Shown piece by piece: positions 36,807-46,283 of a stretch of DNA of 58,524 nucleotides. Under the pieces are notes generated by a model. The model was not told the DNA's origin. It ran no database searches and worked only from the letters and a program-made list of their open reading frames with translations. Where the stretch lies: the NCBI GenBank assembly GCA_017613435.1, contig JAGADU010000067.1, positions 1 to 58,524 on the forward strand, written 5' to 3'. Positions within the stretch are counted from its first letter, which is position 1; the number at the start of each line of letters is the position of its first letter. This DNA is from Lachnospiraceae bacterium (lineage in GTDB: Bacteria > Bacillota > Clostridia > Lachnospirales > Lachnospiraceae). Position numbers and translations under genes: made by a program.

Positions 36807-37658
36807 ATGAATTTCAGAGAAGCAATCAAAGACAAAAAAAGAATAGTTATAAAGATAGGTTCATCCAGTCTTACTCATCCCGAAACAGGCGGAATAGATT
36901 ATAACCGTCTTGAAGTTTTGGTTAGAGAATTATGCAATATCAGAAACAGTGGGAAAGATGTTGTTTTGGTTTCATCCGGCGCGATTTCGGTCGGAAAACG
37001 CGCGGTACATATCAAAGACGCAAAGCATGATATTGCAACCAAACAGGCTTGCGCCGCGGTCGGTCAGGCAAGGCTTATGATGGTTTATCAGAAGATTTTC
37101 GCCGAATATAATCAGGTCTGCGCCCAGGTTCTTATGACAAAGGATACTATTATTAACGATTTGAACCGATACAACGCACACAATACTTTTCAAAAATTGC
37201 TTGAACTCGGCGTAATCCCCATTGTTAACGAAAACGATACGATTTCCACATTCGAAATCAAATTCGGCGACAACGATACTCTTTCGGCTATCGTAACATC
37301 CCTTATCGATGCGGATTTATTGATTCTTTTGTCCGATATTGACGGACTTTATTCTGATAATCCCCGTACGAATCCAAACGCCGAATTCATCGATCTTGTT
37401 GAAAAAATTGATGACAAAATCATCGAAATGGGCAAATCCGAAACCGGATCATCGGTTGGTACGGGCGGCATGAATACAAAGATCCATGCGGCTCAGATTG
37501 CCACAAAATCAGGTGCCGATATGATAATCGCCAACAGCGAAGATATTCATATTCTTCACAGAATTATGGACGGCAGGGACTTTGGTACTTTGTTCGTTGC
37601 TAATAAAGACGAAGGATTCATTCTTTCTGATTTTGTTCAAAATCTTTCCGAGGAATAA
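36807..37658 (+). CDS. proB: Glutamate 5-kinase, short form without PUA domain
   Basis: 283 residues of amino-acid-kinase fold. The ATP-binding 'RIVIKIGSSSLTHPETGGIDYNRLEVL', 'VSSGAISVGKRAV', 'PIVNENDTIS...FGDNDTLSAIV' and 'GTGGMNTKIHAA' are classic. The C-terminal PUA domain of the roughly 370-residue E. coli type is missing; the frame stops cleanly, so this is a natural short form. It phosphorylates glutamate, the first step to proline. It shares its operon with proA, with a small DUF896 gene between. Confidence 0.94.
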   Translation: MNFREAIKDKKRIVIKIGSSSLTHPETGGIDYNRLEVLVRELCNIRNSGKDVVLVSSGAISVGKRAVHIKDAKHDIATKQACAAVGQARLMMVYQKIFAEYNQVCAQVLMTKDTIINDLNRYNAHNTFQKLLELGVIPIVNENDTISTFEIKFGDNDTLSAIVTSLIDADLLILLSDIDGLYSDNPRTNPNAEFIDLVEKIDDKIIEMGKSETGSSVGTGGMNTKIHAAQIATKSGADMIIANSEDIHILHRIMDGRDFGTLFVANKDEGFILSDFVQNLSEE

Positions 37659-37668
37659 AGGAGAGAAA

Positions 37669-37896
37669 ATGGAAACGGATAAATTAATTTCCAGAATAAA
37701 CGAGCTTTATCATTTGTCAAAGGAAAGGGAATTAACCGACGAAGAAGCTTTGGAACAAAAGAATCTTCGTATGGAATATGTTGCCAATATCAGGGCAAAT
37801 CTTAAATCCCAGCTGGACAATATAGACATTAAAGAAGCTGACGGAACGATTACGAATCTCGGTATGCTTCACAAATCAAAAACAGGCAAAGAATAA
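37669..37896 (+). CDS. DUF896 (YnzC-like) small protein
   Basis: 75 residues from the ATG at 37669, preceded by AAGGAGAG. An earlier in-frame start at 37582 lies inside proB and is not credible. The sequence 'ISRINELYHLSKERELTDEEALEQKNLRMEYVANIRANLKSQLDNI' fits the DUF896 helical-hairpin family. In Bacillus the homologue YnzC is in the SOS operon with yneA; its function is not settled. Here it is embedded between proB (11 bases upstream) and proA (11 bases downstream). Confidence 0.9.
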   Translation: METDKLISRINELYHLSKERELTDEEALEQKNLRMEYVANIRANLKSQLDNIDIKEADGTITNLGMLHKSKTGKE

Positions 37897-37907
37897 GAGG
37901 GAAAATT

Positions 37908-39149
37908 ATGTATTTACAGACACTCGGCGAAAATGCAAAAAATGCAAAATATACGATAGGACTTTTATCCGAAGAAAGAAGGAACTCCATCCTTTTGAAA
38001 GTTGCTGATGCTTTAATTTCAAACGCTTCATATATCATCGAACAAAACAAAATCGATTACGACAAGGGTATTTCGGAGAATATGAAATCCGGTCTTTTGG
38101 ACAGACTTTTGCTTGACGAAAAAAGAATTGACGGAATCGCCGAAGGCATAAGACAGGTTGTTAGTCTTCCCGATCCCTTAAACAGAATATTATCCGAAAA
38201 AACGCTTCAAAACGGAATGCATATTACGAAAATAAGCGTTCCTTTAGGCGTTATAGGAATTATTTACGAATCGAGACCCAATGTAACCGCGGATGCGTTT
38301 TCGTTAACTTTTAAATCGGGAAATGTATGCATTTTAAAAGGCGGTTCGGATGCGATCAATTCCAATATGGCGATAACAAAAGTTATAAGAGATGTCTTAA
38401 AATCCGAAAATGTCGATGAAAATGCAGTTCAGCTCATCGAAAAAACCGACAGGGAAACCGCATCGGCATTTATGAAATTAAACGAATATGTAGACGTGCT
38501 GATTCCCAGGGGCGGAGCGGGTCTGATTAAAGCCGTGGTCAACAATTCCACGATTCCCGTAATCGAAACAGGAAGCGGAAACTGCCATATTTATGTAGAT
38601 AAGGACGCAGATACCGACATGGCGGTAAATATTATATACAACGCCAAGACTCAAAGAATCGGGGTTTGCAATGCATGTGAATCACTGGTTGTGCACGAGG
38701 ACATAAGAGAAGCTCTTTTGCCTAAACTTGCCGAGAAGCTTAAAGAGAAAAATGTCGAAATCAGGGGCGATTTGAAAACCAAGAGCGTTATCGACTGTGT
38801 TGATGCTACCGAGGAAGATTTCGGAAAAGAATATCTCGATTATATTATTTCCGTCAAAACGGTTTCGAGCGTTGAAGAAGCAATCGCTCATATCAATAAA
38901 TACAACACCAGCCATTCCGATTGTATTATTACAAACAATGAAGAGGCGGCGGATAAATTCTTAAAGGGTGTTGATTCGGCATGTGTTTATCATAACGCTT
39001 CCACGAGATTTACCGACGGTTTTGAATTCGGACTCGGTGCCGAAATCGGTATTTCCACTCAAAAACTTCATGCGAGAGGACCCATGGGCCTTGAAGAACT
39101 CACATCGTACAAATATACGATAAAGGGTAACGGACAGGTCAGAGGTTAA
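37908..39149 (+). CDS. proA: Gamma-glutamyl phosphate reductase
   Basis: 413 residues of aldehyde-dehydrogenase fold. It reduces gamma-glutamyl phosphate to the semialdehyde with NADPH, following ProB. 'VPLGVIGIIYESRPNVTADAFSL' and 'LKGGSDAINSN' form the cofactor site. The catalytic Cys is in 'KTQRIGVCNACESLVVHE'. The C-terminal 'FGLGAEIGISTQKLHARGPMGLEELTSYKY' is diagnostic. Length and motifs are complete. proC is not in the window. Confidence 0.97.
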   Translation: MYLQTLGENAKNAKYTIGLLSEERRNSILLKVADALISNASYIIEQNKIDYDKGISENMKSGLLDRLLLDEKRIDGIAEGIRQVVSLPDPLNRILSEKTLQNGMHITKISVPLGVIGIIYESRPNVTADAFSLTFKSGNVCILKGGSDAINSNMAITKVIRDVLKSENVDENAVQLIEKTDRETASAFMKLNEYVDVLIPRGGAGLIKAVVNNSTIPVIETGSGNCHIYVDKDADTDMAVNIIYNAKTQRIGVCNACESLVVHEDIREALLPKLAEKLKEKNVEIRGDLKTKSVIDCVDATEEDFGKEYLDYIISVKTVSSVEEAIAHINKYNTSHSDCIITNNEEAADKFLKGVDSACVYHNASTRFTDGFEFGLGAEIGISTQKLHARGPMGLEELTSYKYTIKGNGQVRG

Positions 39150-39157
39150 TATTTTTT

Positions 39158-40627
39158 ATGAATGATTTTGAAACCAGAGACAATAAGGAAGAGATAAAAA
39201 GACAATCCGATTATCTTTCTCTTTTAACCGAAGTTGTCAAAGGCCTGAAACAAAGAAAAAACAGAGATATAACCGCATGTGTCGAAACATTCGGCTGTCA
39301 GATGAATGCCAGAGATTCCGAAAAAATCTCGGGCATTTTGAAATCTGCGGGTTTTGTTTTAATCGAAGACGAAAATGCCGATCTGACCGTTTACAATACA
39401 TGTTCGGTCAGGGATAACGCAAATCAGAAAGTTTACGGAAGACTCGGAAGACTTTCTGTTTTTAAGAAAAACAATCCGGACATGAAAATCGTCATGTGCG
39501 GCTGCATGACGCAGGAAGAATGCGTAATCGATAAGATTTGCCATAGTTATTCTTTTGTGGATTTGATATTCGGAACACATAATATTTACAGACTGGCGGA
39601 ATATCTTTATTACGTTTACGAAGGAATCGAAAATGTCAAATTTGACGATTCCGATGAAAATATCGTAAAAAGAGGCAAAACGATCGTAAGCCGTTGGGAA
39701 GAGACGAAAGTTATATGCGAACATCTTCCCGTGGACCGCAAATTCCCTTATAAATCCGGCGTAAATATAATGTTCGGTTGCAATAATTTTTGCACTTATT
39801 GCATTGTACCCTATGTAAGAGGAAGGGAAAGAAGCAGGGAAGCGGACGAAATAATAGATGAGATCAAAGCTTTGGTTGACGACGGCGTTATTGAAGTCAT
39901 GCTTCTCGGACAAAACGTCAATTCTTACGGCAAAAACCTTGAAAATCCGATTTCATTTTCCGAACTCTTGAAAAGAGTCGAGCAAATCGAAGGACTTTCG
40001 AGAATTCGTTTTATGACTTCGCATCCTAAAGATTTGTCCGACGAACTTATAGAAACGATTAAAAATTCGAATAAAATATGCCATCATATTCATCTGCCCC
40101 TTCAATCCGGAAGCAGCAGGATTTTAAAGAAGATGAATCGCGTATACGACAAAGAAAAATATCTCGATCTTGCCTTGAAAATCAAGCGTGAAATACCCGA
40201 TATTTCGATTACCACTGATATTATCGTGGGTTTTCCGGGTGAAACGAAAGAAGATGTCGACGATACGATAGATGTAATTAAAAAAGTCGGTTTCGACAAT
40301 GCTTTTACTTTTATTTATTCCGTAAGAACCGGGACTCCGGCCGCAAAAATGGAACAGCTTGACGAAGAATTCGTAAAAGAGCAGTTTGACAGAGTTCTGG
40401 AATGTGTTCAGGAAACGGCCAGAGAACAGGTCAAAAAGATTCAGGGCAAAGTTCTTCCCGTTCTTTGCGAAGAAGTCAACAAACAGGACGAAAACCTTAT
40501 TACGGGAAGACTTGAGAACAATACGATTGTTCATTTTAAAGGAAGCCGTGATTTAATCGGAAAAATCGTAAATGTCAGATGCGATGAATGCAGGGGCTTT
40601 TATTATTTGGGCGAGATTGTTGAATAA
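39158..40627 (+). CDS. miaB: tRNA-2-methylthio-N6-isopentenyladenosine synthase
   Basis: 489 residues. The N-terminal methylthiotransferase domain holds cluster Cys residues in 'CVETFGCQMNARDSEKI' (C41, C47) and 'VMCGCMTQ'. The radical-SAM triad is 'CNNFCTYC' at 208-215, with 'VPYVRGRERSR'. A TRAM domain ends the protein. It adds the methylthio group to the isopentenyl-A37 made by MiaA, whose gene lies 5.6 kb downstream in the same run. The extra N-terminal 35 residues before the first Cys are usual in Clostridia. Confidence 0.97.
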   Translation: MNDFETRDNKEEIKRQSDYLSLLTEVVKGLKQRKNRDITACVETFGCQMNARDSEKISGILKSAGFVLIEDENADLTVYNTCSVRDNANQKVYGRLGRLSVFKKNNPDMKIVMCGCMTQEECVIDKICHSYSFVDLIFGTHNIYRLAEYLYYVYEGIENVKFDDSDENIVKRGKTIVSRWEETKVICEHLPVDRKFPYKSGVNIMFGCNNFCTYCIVPYVRGRERSREADEIIDEIKALVDDGVIEVMLLGQNVNSYGKNLENPISFSELLKRVEQIEGLSRIRFMTSHPKDLSDELIETIKNSNKICHHIHLPLQSGSSRILKKMNRVYDKEKYLDLALKIKREIPDISITTDIIVGFPGETKEDVDDTIDVIKKVGFDNAFTFIYSVRTGTPAAKMEQLDEEFVKEQFDRVLECVQETAREQVKKIQGKVLPVLCEEVNKQDENLITGRLENNTIVHFKGSRDLIGKIVNVRCDECRGFYYLGEIVE

Positions 40628-40641
40628 ATATCGGAGCATAT

Positions 40642-43326
40642 ATGTCATTTGAAGAAATGAAAGGTAATATTGCAGCTTTGTCTCCAATGATGCAAAAATA
40701 CCTTGAAACAAAAGAAGAATATAAAGATTGCATTCTTTTTTACCGTCTCGGCGATTTCTACGAGATGTTTTTTGATGATGCTTTAACTGCTTCGAAAGTT
40801 CTTGAAATAACCTTAACGGGCAAAAACTGCGGTTTGGAAGAAAGAGCACCCATGTGCGGCGTTCCTTTTCATTCCGTTGAACCTTATATAACCAAACTTA
40901 TCGAAAACGGATACAAGGTTGCAATATGCGAGCAGGTCGAAGATCCCAAACTCGCCAAAGGTCTTGTCAAAAGAGAAGTCACAAGAATCGTTACTCCGGG
41001 AACGAATATCGATTCCATGTCTCTTGACGAAAACAGCAACAATTATTTGATGTCCGTTTTTATATATTTAAACAATATCGGTTTTTCTTTATGCGATGTA
41101 ACAACGGGCGATTTCTTTTTGTCGGAAATTACGGGTATAAGAAACCTCTTTGACGAAATCTGCAAATACAAACCCGCGGAAATCATCTGTAATTCGCAAC
41201 TTCTTTCATCGGGTATCGATTTTGAGGATTTAAAGTCCAAAATCGGCACTCAGATTTCATGTCTCGATAATTATTATTTCGAGGAAAGCTCCTGTAAAAA
41301 AGCAATACTTAAGCATTTTAAGGTTCATTCCCTTGTCGGTATGGGCCTTGATGATTATGAACTCGGAATTATTGCCGCAGGGTCTCTTTTAACATACCTT
41401 AACGAGACTCAGATGATTCCTTTAAACCATATTACATCTCTGACGCCCTCATCCAACGGCGTTTATATGGTTATAGACAATGCGACAAGAAGAAATCTGG
41501 AATTGACCGAAACCATGAGGGATAAGCAAAAAAGAGGATCTCTTTTATGGGTATTGGATAAGACCAAAACCGCAATGGGCGCAAGAACGCTTCGCAATAT
41601 GACGCAACAGCCCCTTGTCAAAGCCGAAATGATAGAAGAACGTCTCGATGCGGTCGATTATTTTTGCAACGAGCTGGTAATAAGAGAAGAAATAAGGGAA
41701 TATCTTAATCCGATATACGATCTCGAAAGACTTTTGTCCAAAGTAAGTTACAAAACGATTAATCCCAAAGACATGATTGCGATAAGAGAATCCCTCAAAA
41801 TGATTCCCTATATCAAACAGTCGATTATGAATTGCGAAACACCCCTTGTAAAAAGACTTTTTGAAGATATCGATCCTTTAATCGACATATATGAAAAAAT
41901 AAACAATGCGATTGAAGACGACCCTCCTTTTTCCGTGAGGGAAGGCGGTATCATAAAAGACGGATACAATGAAGGTGTGGATTATTTAAGAACATCCAAA
42001 TCCGAGGGCAAGAACTGGCTTGCGAATCTCGAATCCGAGGAAAAAGAAAAAACCGGCATTAAGACACTTAAAGTAAAATACAACAAAGTATTCGGTTATT
42101 ACCTCGAAGTTTCCAAATCTTTTATCGATATGGTTCCTTCGGATTATATCAGAAAGCAGACTTTAAGCAATGCCGAAAGATATACTACCGAAAAATTAAA
42201 AGAACTTGAAGATACCATTTTAAACGCACAGGATAAGCTCTGTTCTCTCGAATATGATTTGTTCGAAGAAATTCGCGTTTACATAGAAGAAAACCTTTTA
42301 AGGATACAAAAAACGGCCAAGGCGCTGGCATATATCGACGTTTACTGTTCGCTTGCCTATGTTGCGGAGTCCAATCGATACGTCAGACCTCAGATTAACG
42401 ACAAAGGCATTATAAATATCAAAGAAGGCCGTCATCCCGTTGTCGAAAAAATGATTCCCGACAGCCAGTTTATTCCGAACGATACGCTGCTCGACAATAA
42501 GAAAAACAATATTTCCGTCATAACCGGACCGAATATGGCCGGAAAATCGACTTATATGAGACAAACAGCGCTTATTGTTTTGATGGCTCAGCTCGGCAGT
42601 TTTGTTCCCTGCAAATCCGCAAATATCTGCGTTTGCGACAGGATTTTCACAAGAGTCGGAGCATCTGACGATCTTGCAAGCGGTCAGTCCACATTCATGA
42701 TTGAAATGAATGAGGTATCGAATATTTTAAGGAACGCAACAAAGGATTCCCTTCTTATACTCGATGAAATCGGAAGAGGCACTTCTACGCTTGACGGTTT
42801 GTCCATTGCATGGGCCGTCATCGAACATATCGCAAATCCAAAACTTTTGGGTGCAAAAACACTTTTTGCCACACATTATCATGAACTTACGGAACTTGAG
42901 GGTAAAGTCGCCAACGTAAACAATTACTGCATAGCGGTAAAAGAAGAAGGAGACAATATTATTTTCCTTCGTAAAATCATAAAAGGCGGAACTGACAGAA
43001 GTTACGGAATTCAGGTTGCGAAACTTGCGGGAGTACCCGATCTGGTAATCGAGAGAGCCAAAGACATACTTGAACAATTGTCCGAAAACAACATAATAGA
43101 CAAAATGCAGGACATTGTTACGGTAAATACTACTCAAGTAAGCAAAAAAAAGTCAAATAAATTCGATGAAGTTGATTTAGGACAATTAACTTTATTGGAC
43201 ATGACGTCAGATTCTGATATAATAAAAGAGTTAGAGGAGATTGATGTTTCCAACATGACTCCTCTTGATGGGTTAAACACTTTATACAGGTTACAGTGTA
43301 AATGTAAAAATAGGATAAAACTATGA
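40642..43326 (+). CDS. mutS: DNA mismatch repair protein MutS
   Basis: 894 residues. The mismatch-reading N-terminus has 'YRLGDFYEMFFDDA', the Phe-x-Glu element that contacts the mispair. The ATPase has Walker A 'GPNMAGKST' near 629-637, 'DDLASGQSTFMIEM' and Walker B 'LLILDEIGRGTSTLDGLSIAWAV'. This is the MutS1 type with the connector, lever and clamp domains at normal spacing. It overlaps mutL by four bases (ATGA), so the two repair partners are translationally coupled. Confidence 0.97.
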   Translation: MSFEEMKGNIAALSPMMQKYLETKEEYKDCILFYRLGDFYEMFFDDALTASKVLEITLTGKNCGLEERAPMCGVPFHSVEPYITKLIENGYKVAICEQVEDPKLAKGLVKREVTRIVTPGTNIDSMSLDENSNNYLMSVFIYLNNIGFSLCDVTTGDFFLSEITGIRNLFDEICKYKPAEIICNSQLLSSGIDFEDLKSKIGTQISCLDNYYFEESSCKKAILKHFKVHSLVGMGLDDYELGIIAAGSLLTYLNETQMIPLNHITSLTPSSNGVYMVIDNATRRNLELTETMRDKQKRGSLLWVLDKTKTAMGARTLRNMTQQPLVKAEMIEERLDAVDYFCNELVIREEIREYLNPIYDLERLLSKVSYKTINPKDMIAIRESLKMIPYIKQSIMNCETPLVKRLFEDIDPLIDIYEKINNAIEDDPPFSVREGGIIKDGYNEGVDYLRTSKSEGKNWLANLESEEKEKTGIKTLKVKYNKVFGYYLEVSKSFIDMVPSDYIRKQTLSNAERYTTEKLKELEDTILNAQDKLCSLEYDLFEEIRVYIEENLLRIQKTAKALAYIDVYCSLAYVAESNRYVRPQINDKGIINIKEGRHPVVEKMIPDSQFIPNDTLLDNKKNNISVITGPNMAGKSTYMRQTALIVLMAQLGSFVPCKSANICVCDRIFTRVGASDDLASGQSTFMIEMNEVSNILRNATKDSLLILDEIGRGTSTLDGLSIAWAVIEHIANPKLLGAKTLFATHYHELTELEGKVANVNNYCIAVKEEGDNIIFLRKIIKGGTDRSYGIQVAKLAGVPDLVIERAKDILEQLSENNIIDKMQDIVTVNTTQVSKKKSNKFDEVDLGQLTLLDMTSDSDIIKELEEIDVSNMTPLDGLNTLYRLQCKCKNRIKL

Positions 43327-46283
43327 TCAGAATTCTTGATAATCTAACTATTAACAAGATTGCTGCGGGGGAAGTAATCGAAAAACCGGTTAATGTAGTA
43401 AAAGAACTGGTTGAAAACGCCATTGATGCGGGAGCTACAAATATTTCCGTTGAGATTAAAGGCGGCGGTATCGAATACATCAGAGTAACGGATGACGGTT
43501 GCGGAATCCCTTACGATGATGTTCCTACGGCTTTTCTACGCCATGCAACAAGCAAAATCGTTTCAAGTGAAGATTTGTTTTTCTTAAACACTTTAGGGTT
43601 CAGAGGTGAGGCTTTGGCGAGCATCGCTTCTGTTTCTCATACGGAAATGATAACCAAAACCAAAGATGAGGTCATGGGTACAAAGGTAAGCCTTGACTGC
43701 GGCAGCGTCATCGAAATGCTCAAAACCGGAGCACCCGAAGGCACGACGATTATTGTCAAAGATCTTTTCTTTAATGTTCCCGCGAGAAAGAAATTCCTTA
43801 ATTCTCCTTCAAGCGAAGCTACAAGAATTATCGAAATGATGGAAGAGATAGTTTTGTCCAATCCCGGAATTTCCTTCCAGCTTCTCGTTAACGGAACAGT
43901 AAAAATTCAGACGAACGGTTCGGGAAATCTTAAAGATGTAATTTTCAAGATTTTCGGAAAAGAAGTTCACGACCAAGTTATTCCCGTAGATTTCGAAGAC
44001 GATTACATTAAAATCTACGGTTTTATCGGAAAACCCGATATTTGTCGTCCTTCCAGGTCCGGAGAAAATTATTTTATTAACGGCAGATATGTTAAAAACG
44101 ATTCGGTAACCAGAGGAATAGAAGAAGGTTACCGCAATTTCCTTATGCAGCATAAATTCCCGTTTGTCGTTCTTTTTATTGAGCTTGATCCCTTCGGAAT
44201 AGATGTTAATGTTCATCCCGCAAAGAGCGAAGTAAGAATAACCAACGGTGAATTCCTTGTTGAGATTTTAAACAAAATCATCAACAAAGCATTAAGCGAC
44301 AACGAGCTGATTCCGAGCGCATTCAGGGTAAAAGAAGACAAGGCACCTCTCGAACGTGCACCGGAACCTTTTGAAAAACAGCTTATTAAGGGCGATCATG
44401 TCATTCAAAAAGGTTACGATCCCACGCTTAACAAATCCATCAGCGAGACCGAAGCAGAAAACGATAAATCCAAAGAATTCAGTATTGAGTTTGAAGATAA
44501 AGATAACAAGAGCAAACCCAATAATGAATTCATGAATCATATAACGACCATTTCATACAAATCCAAATACGAAAAATTCGAAGAACGTATGAAAAACGGC
44601 GATGACGAAGAAATAGCCGAATCAGAGGTTTCGGACAATACGGATTCAAATGCAAACGATAAAGCTGATGCGCCTTCGGCCGAAGCTGACAAAGCAAGCG
44701 AAAACAAAATTATCAAATCGGATGATTCCGCTTATGATTTCTTAAGAAACGATACGACCAAGGAAGCACCCAAATCTACGATCGTTACCAATGAAGCCAA
44801 ATTCAACAGGACCGATTCTTTCTCACAGACGGACAAGGATTTCAAAGAAGGCGAAGCACTGGCCGATTCCGATTCATCCTCGCAGGGTACGTCTTTGATT
44901 CAAAACAGATTCCCCGGCGGTCATTTCGAGACTCCCGAAGATTATCTGGATAAAGACAATATGAAGGGTTCGGCTCTTCTTAAGAACAGAATCGCAAACG
45001 AAGAGAAAAAAGAATCCGATGATTCAAAATCACAAGGTACCTCTCTTTATAAAAACGATGATGCCGAAAAAGTTAGCGCTGTTTCCGAAGATGTATCCGA
45101 AGGAAACGTAAAGGATAACGATATCGTCACCGATTCTCAAAACGAAAATGCTTCGCAAAATTCCGAAGGCTTGAACGATGAAGCAGGCGAAGAAGTTGCA
45201 AAAGAACCTGCCAAGCTTTTTGAAGAATGGCTCAATTCAATCGAGAACAAAGAAGAGGAAGAACTCGAAAAAGAAAACAAAGGTTTAATCGTTAAAATCA
45301 ACAAATTCTCTGGCAAAAAATCCGAAGAAAAAGAAGAAGCCAACGATGCCTTCTCGGAATTCGATCTCGAAAAGAAAACGGAAATTATCGATCAAATCGG
45401 AGAAGAAGCGGAGGACGACGAAGACAGACTTAAAGATACCGACAGGAAATTCTCCGTTCTTAACGACGATATAAATCCCATTAAGAGCGATATTCAGGAA
45501 GACAGAAAAGAATCCAAATTCACTTTCAGGGTTAAGGATTTCGATAAGGACGATGACGACGAAGAATTATCGCCCGTTAAGGAAAATGTCGATTCTCTCT
45601 TTAAGAAGGTTGACAGATTTAAAGGTGCGGGCAAGAGAGAAGTAAAGGTTAAAGAAACGCAAAGCGTTTTATTTACCGATAAGACCTTTGATACTTCCAA
45701 ATTATCCAAATTCACCGTTATCGACCAAATCTTTGATACATACTGGCTTATACTGGTTGAAAACGAATTGCTTATTATGGATCAGCATGCCGCTCATGAG
45801 AAAGTGCTCTACGAGAAATTCATGGAGAGATTCCGGAATAATTCCATAGAAACCCAGACGCTTATGCTTTCTCAGGTTGTCAATTTAAGCAAAACCGAAA
45901 TGGATGTTTATACGCGTTACAAGAAAGAATTCGAAAAATTCGGTTTTATAATAAACGATTTCGGTGACAGAGATTTGTTTATCAGAGGAATACCCGCGGA
46001 TTTGTTCGGAACGGATGCAAAGAGCCTTTTCCTTGAGATTTTATCCGAACTTATCAATGTATCGCCTTCGTTGCATATCGATATTATCGAATCAAGGATT
46101 GCGACAAGAGCATGCAAAGCCGCAATTAAGGGCAATCAGAAGATTACGAAGGATGAATGCCATAAGCTTATAGAATACATGCTTACGTTAAAGAATCCTT
46201 ATCAGTGCCCTCACGGAAGGCCGACGCTTATAAGAATTACCAAAACAGATCTTGAAAAGATGTTCAAAAGGATAGTTTCATGA
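43323..46283 (+). CDS. mutL: DNA mismatch repair protein MutL with very long acidic linker
   Basis: 986 residues, against roughly 600-700 in most bacteria. The GHKL ATPase (1 to about 335) is complete: 'VKELVENAIDAGA', 'DDGCGIP', 'GFRGEALASIASV'. The C-terminal domain (about 795-986) keeps the endonuclease motif DQHAxxExxxxE from residue 820, and 'CPHGRP' at 962-967, so nicking activity is expected. Between them lie about 450 residues rich in Asp, Glu, Ser, Lys and Asn, with a repeated 'SQGTSL..N' phrase near 518 and 568. The linker is in frame and has base composition like its surroundings. It overlaps miaA by four bases. Confidence 0.96.
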   Translation: MIRILDNLTINKIAAGEVIEKPVNVVKELVENAIDAGATNISVEIKGGGIEYIRVTDDGCGIPYDDVPTAFLRHATSKIVSSEDLFFLNTLGFRGEALASIASVSHTEMITKTKDEVMGTKVSLDCGSVIEMLKTGAPEGTTIIVKDLFFNVPARKKFLNSPSSEATRIIEMMEEIVLSNPGISFQLLVNGTVKIQTNGSGNLKDVIFKIFGKEVHDQVIPVDFEDDYIKIYGFIGKPDICRPSRSGENYFINGRYVKNDSVTRGIEEGYRNFLMQHKFPFVVLFIELDPFGIDVNVHPAKSEVRITNGEFLVEILNKIINKALSDNELIPSAFRVKEDKAPLERAPEPFEKQLIKGDHVIQKGYDPTLNKSISETEAENDKSKEFSIEFEDKDNKSKPNNEFMNHITTISYKSKYEKFEERMKNGDDEEIAESEVSDNTDSNANDKADAPSAEADKASENKIIKSDDSAYDFLRNDTTKEAPKSTIVTNEAKFNRTDSFSQTDKDFKEGEALADSDSSSQGTSLIQNRFPGGHFETPEDYLDKDNMKGSALLKNRIANEEKKESDDSKSQGTSLYKNDDAEKVSAVSEDVSEGNVKDNDIVTDSQNENASQNSEGLNDEAGEEVAKEPAKLFEEWLNSIENKEEEELEKENKGLIVKINKFSGKKSEEKEEANDAFSEFDLEKKTEIIDQIGEEAEDDEDRLKDTDRKFSVLNDDINPIKSDIQEDRKESKFTFRVKDFDKDDDDEELSPVKENVDSLFKKVDRFKGAGKREVKVKETQSVLFTDKTFDTSKLSKFTVIDQIFDTYWLILVENELLIMDQHAAHEKVLYEKFMERFRNNSIETQTLMLSQVVNLSKTEMDVYTRYKKEFEKFGFIINDFGDRDLFIRGIPADLFGTDAKSLFLEILSELINVSPSLHIDIIESRIATRACKAAIKGNQKITKDECHKLIEYMLTLKNPYQCPHGRPTLIRITKTDLEKMFKRIVS

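Noticed and set aside
39359..39913. 184-codon open frame on the minus strand opposite miaB
   Set aside because: Complete overlap with the radical-SAM gene miaB, whose motifs are exact; the antisense protein resembles nothing and is Phe/Tyr-rich.
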